Assembly (NCBI RefSeq): GCF_900188145.1
Contig: NZ_FZOJ01000006.1
Coordinates: forward strand, 124,001 to 188,000
DNA from: Anaerovirgula multivorans
Lineage (GTDB): Bacteria > Bacillota > Clostridia > Peptostreptococcales > Natronincolaceae
DNA: 64,000 nt
Reading direction: 5' to 3'
The notes under the pieces were generated by a model that searched no databases, had not been told where the DNA came from, and worked only from the letters and a program-made list of their open reading frames with translations. Both the position numbers and the translations under genes were made by a program. This document shows positions 1-6,948 of the stretch, one piece after another; the first letter of the stretch is position 1, and the number at the start of each line of letters is the position of its first letter.

Positions 1-45
1 TCCCCTCTTGCTATATTATGTGGTTAAACCGATATACAGAGGGGA
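1..45 (+). promoter_or_regulatory. Possible hairpin hiding a ribosome-binding site
   Basis: TCCCCTCT at 1-8 is the exact reverse complement of AGAGGGGA at 38-45. The right arm overlaps the GGGGAGGTGG ribosome site of the next gene, so pairing would mask it. The 29-base loop is long and the window edge may cut the element, so this is a weak call. Confidence 0.2.
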
Positions 46-56
46 GGTGGTTATTC

Positions 57-299
57 TTGGAGACTTTGAAAAAGCATTTAAGAGACAAATTTATGGCGGG
101 GGAAAGCGAGGGATACGAAATAGTAATTGCTCTGCTTACACTTGTTAAAGCAGAGAAGATTGGAGAAGAAGATATTCTAGACATTCTAATGTTCGTACAT
201 TTCGATAACTTAAAAGGTGTATTATCTTCCCTTGTAAAAGCTTCAGAACTAGTGGATGATGATATGATAGATGATATAATTAAATCGGCAGGTAGGTGA
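57..299 (+). CDS. Small phage-type protein, unknown function
   Basis: This 80-residue protein is not recognised. A TTG start at 57 is chosen because GGGGAGGTGG at 41-50 sits 6-7 bases upstream; an ATG at 18 in the same frame has no ribosome site. The sequence is acidic and probably helical (LKKHLRDKF near the start, repeated DD/EE pairs at the end), with no cysteine cluster, signal peptide or membrane segment. It lies at the left of a plus-strand run of small early-type phage genes ending at the helicase gene. A regulatory or adaptor role is possible, but nothing in the sequence shows one. Confidence 0.5.
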   Translation: METLKKHLRDKFMAGESEGYEIVIALLTLVKAEKIGEEDILDILMFVHFDNLKGVLSSLVKASELVDDDMIDDIIKSAGR

Positions 300-304
300 G
301 CAGC

Positions 305-400
305 ATGTTGTTATTTCTTTTTGTTGTATTTATATGTCTGATGATGATACTAAACTCATTTTCTATAGTCTTAAACAACTTACTAAGTGTCTCTTTGTAA
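305..400 (+). CDS. Very short membrane peptide (31 residues)
   Basis: An ATG at 305 follows GGTAGGTGAG, which overlaps the end of the upstream gene, so coupled translation is likely. The peptide is almost wholly hydrophobic (MLLFLFVVFICLMMIL then NSFSIVLNNLLSVSL) and would form one membrane helix. The stop codon lies in the loop of a hairpin (389-409). Short single-helix peptides are common in phage early regions, but no family is recognised. The good ribosome site and terminator support it as a gene; its length keeps confidence modest. Confidence 0.35.
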   Translation: MLLFLFVVFICLMMILNSFSIVLNNLLSVSL

Positions 401-424
401 AAAAGAGACCTTAATCTATTTTTG
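389..424 (+). terminator. Hairpin terminator after the small membrane peptide
   Basis: GTCTCTTT (389-396) and AAAGAGAC (402-409) form an 8-bp stem with a 5-base loop holding the stop codon of the upstream peptide. A T-rich stretch (ATCTATTTTTG) follows after a few bases. It looks like a weak intrinsic terminator. Confidence 0.4.
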
Positions 425-575
425 ACAAGTTTTGTGGACTTAATTCAGCTTATTTTTGCTGTAGCAATTCTATTTGGTGCCTTATACTTGTTAATGAAGT
501 TATCCGACTGCTAAATTTTTCCTTAATTTTTAGTGGCTAGTCGGGTATGTATTAATAAGAAAGGAAGTGATGTAA
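410..575 (+). other. Gap with a possible 30-residue ORF and a hairpin leader
   Basis: A TTG-started frame at 422-514 would give a 30-residue single-helix membrane peptide (core IFAVAILFGALYLL), but it has no ribosome site, so it is not called as a gene. The DNA after it can fold: CCGACT (504-509) pairs with AGTCGG (539-544), and the inner GCTAAA/TTTAGTGGC parts also pair. That hairpin ends about 17 bases before the AAGGAAGTGA ribosome site of the next gene and may be part of its leader. Confidence 0.25.
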
Positions 576-1091
576 TTGCGGACAAGGCTAGAACCTTATA
601 TACAAAATAACGTATTATCGTTAAGGAAACTTAAAGAGGTCTCCCCCGCTCTCTACAAGTACATGCTTACTTGTGGTGACGAGTATAATGGTATAGAGAT
701 ACTAGATGACTCAAAAGTAATAAAGGGCGGTGATATCAAAAAGTACCTAACCCACTACTATGGTGAGGTTGTAGATGTGTCACGCCTCAGGAGGGGTGCC
801 CTCTATATTTACAACAAGATTGTCAGTATGGGTAACGTCCAGAAGGTTATAGAGGGGTGGGGGTTTACAGTTATTTATGAAGGAAAGGCAACTGAGTACT
901 CTCTAAAAAAAGATCTGCAGAAGTATGTTATCAGGGGCAACATTCTGGGAAGGCTACCTAAGGATATACAGAATAAAGTGTGGTATTTAGCCAATAAAAA
1001 TAAAATGTCTGTGGGTGAATACTTGAATAAACTAGGCTACATTAAAGGAACTAGAAAGCTATGGCGGAGGTATGCGGATGATAAAAGCTAA
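576..1091 (+). CDS. Phage-type hypothetical protein
   Basis: This 171-residue basic protein is not recognised. It starts with TTG at 576 after AAGGAAGTGA at 561-570. The residues near the end (KDIQNKVWYLANKNKMSVGE) look like a short helical segment typical of small DNA-associated phage proteins. No signal peptide or membrane helix is present. Its last 14 bases overlap the start of the helicase gene, so the two are probably translated together and the product may work with the helicase. That link rests only on the overlap. Confidence 0.6.
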   Translation: MRTRLEPYIQNNVLSLRKLKEVSPALYKYMLTCGDEYNGIEILDDSKVIKGGDIKKYLTHYYGEVVDVSRLRRGALYIYNKIVSMGNVQKVIEGWGFTVIYEGKATEYSLKKDLQKYVIRGNILGRLPKDIQNKVWYLANKNKMSVGEYLNKLGYIKGTRKLWRRYADDKS

Positions 1092-2925
1092 AAAAATCGA
1101 TACTAAAATAGGTGCTAGGGTTAAGCTAGAGTTTAGAAAGAACGAATTGATCGAGAGGGTACTTGCTACAATGAAAGGGGCTTTCTATGACAGGGTTACA
1201 AAATCTTGGACTCTCCCCTACTCTGCCCGCCCCGATATAGAGAAAAAACTAGGTAACTTCCTACTCATATGGGAAGATGAAGATACCCCCTTCAATGGTG
1301 GTATTGATATGTCCACTATCCCTATACAGCCAGTTGTACCAGGGTACAGTGTAGAGTATAACAAAGCAGGGGAAGTGGTGGGAGCGACTGGGTTCAAGGT
1401 TCCACCGTATGGTGCTTTTCAAGTACAGGGTTTTAACATTATGGTAGAGAGAGACTTTGCTATTATTGGAGATCATATGGGTTTGGGGAAGACGTTTCAG
1501 TCAATAACCGCAATAGAGGCTAGGAAGAAACTTGGTCAATTGCAAAGGTGCCTTGTGCTTACTAAGGCTACCCTGCTCTATAACTGGCGGGACGAGGTAG
1601 AAAAATTCACAGATTGTAAAGCAGTAGTCTTAACAGGACCACCTAAGCAGAGACATAAAATGTTAATAGAGTTAGAAAAAGACACAAGCTGGACGTTCCT
1701 GATCATGTCCTATGAGACGTATAGGATAGCTAACATTAGCGTAACAAGCATAGATGACGCTTTACCTATAGACGCACTACTCCTTGACGAAGCTCATAAA
1801 ATACGCAACCCCATGTCACGGATAGGACAGTGTGTTAACCATATCTACTTCAAGTATGTCTATCTACTCACCGCCACCCCTATTCTAAACACGCCACTGG
1901 AATCATTTAACTATCTAAAACTAGGTAAGAAATTACCTGTAAGTGGTAGTAGTATTGTGCAGGAATGGTGGAATTTCAAGGACAGATATGCTGTCTACGG
2001 GGGGAGTAATGGCATGGAGCTTGTAGGGTATGATAACATAGGTGAGCTTAGACAGGTCATACAAGACAACATGATCAGAAGGCTGAAAAAAGACGTGCTT
2101 AAAGACCTACCTGACGTAATGTTCAAAGATGTTAGGATAGAGCTTACTGCTGCGCAGAAGAAGATATACGATGCTGTACGAAAGGAAATTCTAGCAGACT
2201 TAGCGGAAACAGACTTAGAGAAAGTACCTTCCATGCTAGCTAAGATCACAAGACTACAGCAAGTAACGTCAGCTCTAGACAATGTTGGAATAGCGACCAC
2301 AGCTTCTAACAATGCTAAGTTAAGTGCCCTTATGGATATTGTAGAAGATGCTGTTGAGGCGGGCGAGAAAGTGATCATATTCTCTAAGTTCCGCCCCACT
2401 ATCGAACTGCTTACAGAAAAGTTTAAAAAGCTAAACCCTGCTGTAATTACAGGTGGTACTGACAGTCACGCACTTCCAGCAGACTTGGCAGTAGCAAAAG
2501 CAAAGAAGAAATACAAAGATTGGAATATGTGGGCGGAGGAAGATAGACAAAAAGTAATAAAAGATTTAACAACAAGTGATAGACAACTAGAAGTGTATAA
2601 GTTCCAAGGCGACGATACTTGTAAGGTGTTTATAGGTAGTATATTTGCTTGTGCAGAGGGTCTAACCCTTACTGCCGCCACCCACGTCATAAACTTTGAC
2701 TATCCGTTCAATTGGGCAATATATGAACAGTCCTTTTCCAGATGCCATAGACTGGGACAAAAGAATGCTGTGACTGTCCATAATATCATGTGTTCAGGTA
2801 CAGTAGATGAGAAGATTTTCCAGATTATTATGCTCAAGAAAGGCATCAGTGAATCGTTGCTCGACAGTAAGGTGGATAGCATAGAGCAACAAAAAGCTTT
2901 TGATTTTGTAAAATCTGTAATTTAA
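1078..2925 (+). CDS. SNF2-family helicase with HARP-like N-terminus
   Basis: This is a superfamily 2 ATPase of the SNF2/Rad54 group, predicted to move on DNA or remodel forks. Motifs in order, numbered from the ATG at 1072: Walker A GDHMGLGKT (about 133-141), LLLDEAHKIRN (Walker B, DEAH), LLTATPILN (motif III), VIIFSKFRPTI (motif IV), EGLTLTAATHVI (motif V) and SRCHRLGQ (motif VI, near 555). The first ~60 residues, with FYDRVTKSWTLPY, resemble the HARP domain of SMARCAL1 annealing helicases. The ATG at 1078 is preferred because GGCGGAGG ends seven bases before it; the ATG at 1072 is only one base from that site. Phages use such helicases in replication or recombination. Confidence 0.9.
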   Translation: MIKAKKIDTKIGARVKLEFRKNELIERVLATMKGAFYDRVTKSWTLPYSARPDIEKKLGNFLLIWEDEDTPFNGGIDMSTIPIQPVVPGYSVEYNKAGEVVGATGFKVPPYGAFQVQGFNIMVERDFAIIGDHMGLGKTFQSITAIEARKKLGQLQRCLVLTKATLLYNWRDEVEKFTDCKAVVLTGPPKQRHKMLIELEKDTSWTFLIMSYETYRIANISVTSIDDALPIDALLLDEAHKIRNPMSRIGQCVNHIYFKYVYLLTATPILNTPLESFNYLKLGKKLPVSGSSIVQEWWNFKDRYAVYGGSNGMELVGYDNIGELRQVIQDNMIRRLKKDVLKDLPDVMFKDVRIELTAAQKKIYDAVRKEILADLAETDLEKVPSMLAKITRLQQVTSALDNVGIATTASNNAKLSALMDIVEDAVEAGEKVIIFSKFRPTIELLTEKFKKLNPAVITGGTDSHALPADLAVAKAKKKYKDWNMWAEEDRQKVIKDLTTSDRQLEVYKFQGDDTCKVFIGSIFACAEGLTLTAATHVINFDYPFNWAIYEQSFSRCHRLGQKNAVTVHNIMCSGTVDEKIFQIIMLKKGISESLLDSKVDSIEQQKAFDFVKSVI

Positions 2926-2952
2926 TAAAATAGCACCTCAACTTTTCAGGGT

Positions 2953-2964
2953 CTTACCGGTAAG
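2953..2964. promoter_or_regulatory. 12-bp perfect palindrome before a phage gene
   Basis: CTTACCGGTAAG is perfectly self-complementary and sits 22 bases before the GTG start at 2987, just ahead of the AGGAGGTGG ribosome site. It could be a repressor or dimer binding site for the downstream genes. There is no second copy nearby, so the function is a guess. Confidence 0.3.
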
Positions 2965-2986
2965 TATTAATAGGAGGTGGTTTACC

Positions 2987-3388
2987 GTGAAAGACCCTTT
3001 TTTAATAAAAGAAAACACGGAATTAGTAAAAGAGTATTTTAGGAGAAATCAGATTAAAAAAGAGCAGGAAGCTTGGTTAAAAAAGAGCAAGACAAAGGTG
3101 TTAGAGCTTATGGGAGACAGAGCTAAGGCTGATTTTGATGAGGTCAGGGTGTCTGTTGCTACTGTAGACAAGTCTAACTTTGATCTGGACTTAGTCTATG
3201 ACTACATCAAGGAACTCTCCCCCGCCCTGCTCCCAAAATGCACTAAGAAAGTAATTGACGAAGAACTTTTAGTTGGACTAATTGAAGCTGAGGAGATAGA
3301 CTTAGACGAACTTAAAAAGGCCGCATGGGTGGCAAAAACACCAGAAACTAGGTTGACTCTAAAAGAGTTAGATGTAGACAATGATTAA
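2987..3388 (+). CDS. Phage-type hypothetical protein (133 residues)
   Basis: A GTG start at 2987 follows a strong TAGGAGGTGG site. The protein is charged and helical in its first half, then has a block (LELMGDRAKADFDEVRVSV) of the kind seen in small phage proteins encoded beside single-strand-annealing or nuclease genes, where a short helix leads into a beta strand. No catalytic motif is visible. The last eight bases overlap the next gene, so expression is probably coupled. Confidence 0.6.
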   Translation: MKDPFLIKENTELVKEYFRRNQIKKEQEAWLKKSKTKVLELMGDRAKADFDEVRVSVATVDKSNFDLDLVYDYIKELSPALLPKCTKKVIDEELLVGLIEAEEIDLDELKKAAWVAKTPETRLTLKELDVDND

Positions 3389-3563
3389 GGTGGGAGATTT
3401 AGTTATCATCTCCCCCGCCCACTCTGTCAAATTTGGTGGGTGGTGTGGACGAGTAGTGGCTATAGAACCTGAAGATGGTTTACCCGTTAAGGTAAAGTTT
3501 AATGAGCAAGTGTACGGATTTGACTTTGATGAATTGGGGGATGATGTATATGGCAAAAATTAA
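3381..3563 (+). CDS. Small SH3/KOW-like protein
   Basis: This 60-residue protein starts at an ATG lying inside the last codons of the upstream gene, so translation is probably coupled. The sequence alternates short beta strands: KVGDLVIISPAH, GGWCGRVVAIEPED, PVKVKFNEQVYGF. That is the pattern of small SH3-like or KOW-like barrels that bind nucleic acid or other proteins. Its end overlaps the start of the next gene. Fold assignment is by eye; the exact family is not known. Confidence 0.55.
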   Translation: MIKVGDLVIISPAHSVKFGGWCGRVVAIEPEDGLPVKVKFNEQVYGFDFDELGDDVYGKN

Positions 3564-3774
3564 AGAGGTTAGCGTTGAGGTGGCTTACCTTAAGTCGTTA
3601 CCAAATTATGAAAACGTAAGATTAACTGCTGGTGCTGTCGTAAATGTAGAGGAAGGTGACAAAACACAAGATGTGTATGGTAGAGCATGGGACATGGCGG
3701 GGCGAGAGATTGAAAATCAGTTAGAGTTGTTCAAGACAGAAGATAAGGGTAAAGCAAAAAAGGGACTTAAGTAG
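3550..3774 (+). CDS. Phage-type hypothetical protein (74 residues)
   Basis: The start is placed at the ATG at 3550 because GGGGG at 3536-3540 lies nine bases upstream; the in-frame ATGs at 3541 and 3544 are too close to it, and the one at 3502 has no site. The protein begins MAKIKEVSVEVAY, a beta-strand pattern common in small phage proteins that go with recombination genes, and ends in a lysine-rich tail (TEDKGKAKKGLK). A terminator overlaps its stop codon, so it closes this early operon. No function can be named. Confidence 0.55.
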   Translation: MAKIKEVSVEVAYLKSLPNYENVRLTAGAVVNVEEGDKTQDVYGRAWDMAGREIENQLELFKTEDKGKAKKGLK

Positions 3775-3784
3775 TCCCCTTTTG
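3757..3784 (+). terminator. Intrinsic terminator closing the early phage operon
   Basis: AAAAGGGACT and AGTCCCCTTTT form a stem of about ten pairs with one extra C, a TAAGT loop and a short T-run. It overlaps the stop codon of the upstream gene. Base composition changes sharply soon after this point. Confidence 0.55.
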
Positions 3785-3803
3785 CTTATATGGAGGTGCT
3801 GAT

Positions 3804-3974
3804 ATGAATGATGCAAGTGTTATGTTAAAAAAATTTGGGACAGTTGACATAAATAAAATCGTAAAAGGGCACAAAGTGGGAAATCTGTGGCATGTTTACG
3901 TTTATGATGATTGGCACGTTGTACCTCAATGCGATGTTGAGGATATTCCAGGATATATTAAAAATAAATGTTGA
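3804..3974 (+). CDS. Small hypothetical protein (56 residues)
   Basis: An ATG at 3804 follows GGAGGTGCTGAT, a good ribosome site with normal spacing. The 56-residue product (MNDASVMLKKFGTVDINKIV at the start, then a strand-rich stretch with three tryptophan or tyrosine pairs: LWHVYVYDDWHVVPQ) looks like a compact beta fold. It stands alone between the terminator at 3757-3784 and the RNA-repair genes, and its stop codon lies inside an 18-bp palindrome. It might be co-transcribed with rtcB. No family is recognised. Confidence 0.5.
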   Translation: MNDASVMLKKFGTVDINKIVKGHKVGNLWHVYVYDDWHVVPQCDVEDIPGYIKNKC

Positions 3975-3985
3975 AATTTCAACAT
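3968..3985. promoter_or_regulatory. 18-bp perfect palindrome before rtcB (candidate operator)
   Basis: ATGTTGAAATTTCAACAT is perfectly self-complementary over 18 bases and ends 38 bases before the rtcB start. A symmetric site of this size is the usual target of a dimeric repressor or activator. No T-run follows, so it is unlikely to be a terminator. A regulator gene for it is not visible in the window. Confidence 0.4.
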
Positions 3986-4023
3986 AATTAGACTAAAATT
4001 AAATAAAAAATAGGAGGTACAAG

Positions 4024-5247
4024 ATGTTAGAGTTAAAAGGGAGATATAATGTAGCTAAAGTTTTTACAGATAATATAGAAGAAACAGCAATTGGAGAAAT
4101 TATAAATTTATGCAATCAAGAATTTACAAAGGATAGTAAGATAAGGATAATGCCTGATGTTCATGCTGGTATGGGATGTGTTATAGGAACTACAATGACA
4201 ATTAAAGATAAGATAGTACCGAATTTAGTTGGCGTTGACATTGGTTGTGGTATGGTTACTATAAAATTAGATGATGTAGATTTGGATTTACCTAAATTAG
4301 ACCAATTTATAAGAAGTAATATTCCTAGTGGATTCAATATAAATGAACATGCGCAGGTAGATTTTAAAGATGAAATAACTAATTTAAAATGTTTTAGAGA
4401 TATACCAAAGTCATCTAAAGAATTTAATAGAGCGTTAGGTTCGTTGGGTGGAGGGAATCATTTTATAGAAGTAGATATTGATGATGAAAACAACAAATAT
4501 CTTATAATTCATAGTGGTAGCAGAAATTTAGGAAATCAAGTTGCAAGATATTATCAAAATAAAGCATATGACTATCATAATGGTATAGATGAAAAATTTG
4601 AAGAAGCGAAATTGGAATTAATTAAAAATTATAAAGCAATGGGTAAAAGAAAAGAAATACAAAACGCATTAAAAAAATTACAATTAAAACATAAGAAAGA
4701 ATGTAAAATACCAAAGGATTTATGTTACTTAGAAGGAATTTTAATGCAAAATTACTTACATGATATGAAAATTGTTCAACAGTATGCAAATTTAAATCGT
4801 AAAGTGATGGCAAAAAGAATTGTAGAAGAATGTTTGGGTTTGGAATATAATAAACTACATGTGTTCCAAACAATTCACAACTATATAGATTTAGAAAACA
4901 TGATTTTGAGAAAAGGTTCTATATCTGCTCAATGTGATGAAATAGTGTTGATTCCTATTAACATGAGAGATGGTTGTATAATAGCAAAAGGCAAAGGCAA
5001 CCCTGAATGGAATTATTCAGCACCACATGGTGCAGGAAGATTGATGAGTAGAGGCAAAGCAAAAGAATTAATTATATTAAATGATTTTAAGGAAACAATG
5101 AAAGATATTTATAGTTCTTCAGTTGGTGAACATACATTAGATGAAGCACCTATGGCATATAAACCTATAGAAGAAATTTTAAATAACATAGGTGATACAG
5201 TGGAGATTCTAAAAATAATTAAACCTATATATAACTTTAAGGCTTAA
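4024..5247 (+). CDS. rtcB: RtcB-type RNA-splicing ligase
   Basis: RtcB joins RNA ends carrying a 2',3'-cyclic phosphate or 3'-phosphate to a 5'-OH end, using GTP and manganese, and so re-seals tRNAs cut in the anticodon loop. Visible motifs: IMPDVHAGMGCVIGT near residue 40, GVDIGCGM with the metal-binding cysteine (about 70-78), SLGGGNHFIEVD (about 139-150), HSGSRNLG (about 162), and SAPHGAGR with the histidine that carries GMP (about 332-339). At 407 residues it matches the shorter bacterial RtcB group. TAGGAGGTACAAG precedes the ATG. It is the first gene of an A+T-rich RNA-repair cassette with rlaP and cca. No archease gene is nearby. Confidence 0.92.
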   Translation: MLELKGRYNVAKVFTDNIEETAIGEIINLCNQEFTKDSKIRIMPDVHAGMGCVIGTTMTIKDKIVPNLVGVDIGCGMVTIKLDDVDLDLPKLDQFIRSNIPSGFNINEHAQVDFKDEITNLKCFRDIPKSSKEFNRALGSLGGGNHFIEVDIDDENNKYLIIHSGSRNLGNQVARYYQNKAYDYHNGIDEKFEEAKLELIKNYKAMGKRKEIQNALKKLQLKHKKECKIPKDLCYLEGILMQNYLHDMKIVQQYANLNRKVMAKRIVEECLGLEYNKLHVFQTIHNYIDLENMILRKGSISAQCDEIVLIPINMRDGCIIAKGKGNPEWNYSAPHGAGRLMSRGKAKELIILNDFKETMKDIYSSSVGEHTLDEAPMAYKPIEEILNNIGDTVEILKIIKPIYNFKA

Positions 5248-5268
5248 TATTGATTAAAGGAGAGATAA

Positions 5269-6297
5269 ATGTTGGAATTACAACAAATAAAAAATAAATT
5301 AAATTCAGAAGAATATAGTTTTTTAAGAGAAAGTGAACATTTGGGTAATAATATAATTTTACTTACTACAGGAGGTTCACATGCCTATGGTACAGATGTA
5401 GAAACTTCGGATTTAGACATTAGGGGTATTGCACTAGAAAGAGAAAAAGAAATCTTAGGTTTATCTAATTTTGAACAGTTTGAGAACAATGCTACAGACA
5501 CAACTATTTATGGTCTTAAAAAAGTAGTAGGATTATTATTAAATTGTAATCCTAATGTTGTAGAAATGTTAGGAACAAAAGATGAACATTTATTTATATT
5601 ATCGGAAGAAGGAAAATTATTAAGAGATAATGTAGATTTATTTTTGTCTAAAAAGGCAATGCATTCATTTGGAGGATATGCAACTGCTCAATTAAGAAGA
5701 TTGCAAAATGCTTTAGCAAGAGATAATTATCCTCAAGTGGAAAAAGAAAAACATATATTTAATAGTATCATGACTCAAATTAAACATTTACAACAACACT
5801 ATACCGAATTTACCAATGAAGAAATTAAGCTATACATTGACAAATCAAATAAAGAAGATTATGAGGAAGAAATTTTCATGGATATTCAATTAACACACTA
5901 TCCATTGAGAGATTTTAAAAATATCTATTCTGAGATGGGAAATGTAGTTAAAGATTATGCTAAACTAAATCATAGGAATAAAAAGAAAGATGACTTGCAT
6001 TTAAACAAACATGCAATGCATCTTATTAGGTTGTTAATTATGGGAACTGAGTTACTAGAAGGAAAAGGCATCAATACTTACAGAGAAAAAGATGGTGATT
6101 TTTTATTAGGAATTAGAAGTGGAAAATATCAAAAAGAAGATGGTTCATTTTACAGTGAATTCTTTGAAATGATAGATGAATATGAGAAGAAACTTAAATA
6201 TGCAGCCGATAATTCACCATTGCCATCTAAACCAAATTTTAATAAAGTTGAAGAATTAGTTGTTGAAATTAATAGAAAGAATAGAATGGGTAGGTGA
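5269..6297 (+). CDS. rlaP: RlaP-type nucleotidyltransferase of RNA repair
   Basis: The protein has the polymerase-beta nucleotidyltransferase signature GGSHAYGT (about residues 35-42) followed by SDLDIRG (about 47-53), where the two aspartates bind metal. This spacing is typical of the RlaP family (PF10127), which comparative work places beside RtcB and other RNA-repair enzymes. The C-terminal two thirds is helical and contains HRNKKKDDLHLNKHAMHLIR, a likely nucleic-acid contact. AAAGGAGAGATAA precedes the ATG, and the gene starts 21 bases after rtcB. A likely role is adding nucleotides to damaged RNA ends before or after ligation; the exact reaction is not known. Confidence 0.8.
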   Translation: MLELQQIKNKLNSEEYSFLRESEHLGNNIILLTTGGSHAYGTDVETSDLDIRGIALEREKEILGLSNFEQFENNATDTTIYGLKKVVGLLLNCNPNVVEMLGTKDEHLFILSEEGKLLRDNVDLFLSKKAMHSFGGYATAQLRRLQNALARDNYPQVEKEKHIFNSIMTQIKHLQQHYTEFTNEEIKLYIDKSNKEDYEEEIFMDIQLTHYPLRDFKNIYSEMGNVVKDYAKLNHRNKKKDDLHLNKHAMHLIRLLIMGTELLEGKGINTYREKDGDFLLGIRSGKYQKEDGSFYSEFFEMIDEYEKKLKYAADNSPLPSKPNFNKVEELVVEINRKNRMGR

Positions 6298-6303
6298 TAG
6301 TGT

Positions 6304-6947
6304 TTGGCTAAAGAAGATATATGTGAAATTTGTGGCAGTGAGAACCGTGTGAGAAGATATAAAAAAACGAATCAATGTCTTTGCGAAAAACATTATAAAC
6401 AAATGTACAATAAAGGTAGGATATCAGACAACTCCCCTAAAAGTATATATGAAAGAAACGAAATAATAATAAAAGATAATTATGCTGAAATCATTATTTT
6501 AGATAGTTATTACAACCTTAAAGGAAAATGCTTGATATCTATTGATAAAATAGATTTAGTTAAAAAACATAAATGGAGAATTAATGGTCATGGGTACGTC
6601 TGTGGTATTTTAAATGGAAAAGAAGTACAAATACAAAAATTAATAATGGGAGAAGTTGAAGATGGCAAAGAAATCGACCACGTAAGCAGAGATAAATTAG
6701 ACAATAGAGATGAAAATTTAAGAGTTACAACACGAATTGAAAATAGTCAAAACAGAGGTATAGCTTCAAATAATACATCTGGGGGATTACAGGAGTGTGT
6801 TGGAAAAAGGATAGAAATAGATGGAGAGCTTATAAACAAGCACTTGAATTGGGGTTATATAAAAGATTTGAAGATGCGGTAAAAGTAAGAAAAGATGCTG
6901 AAATGAAATATTTTGGAGAATTTGCTCCTAAAGGAGTTGAAAATTAG
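6304..6947 (+). pseudogene. HNH/AP2 homing endonuclease, frameshifted
   Basis: A TTG start at 6304 follows TAGGTGATAG. The first ~160 codons give a zinc-knuckle start (CEICGSENRVRRY, then CLCEKH) and an HNH nuclease core (KEIDHVSRDKLDNRDENLR, then NSQNRG). After NTSG the frame runs into a GGGGG tract at 6780-6784 and then reads unrelated residues to a stop at 6882. In the shifted frame the DNA continues as GITGVCWKKDRNRWRAY, then LGLYKRFEDAVKVRKDAE, the AP2 DNA-binding domain normal for this family, ending at TAG 6945-6947. One missing G in the tract would explain it. This is probably a free-standing homing endonuclease that invaded the cassette. Confidence 0.8.
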
Positions 6948-6948
6948 A

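Noticed and set aside
422..450. TTGACA at 422 as a promoter
   Set aside because: No acceptable -10 lies 16-18 bases downstream (the bases there read TCAGCT).
422..514. 30-residue membrane-peptide ORF starting with TTG
   Set aside because: There is no ribosome site before the TTG. The ORF is hydrophobic because the DNA is T-rich; it is noted only in the gap entry.
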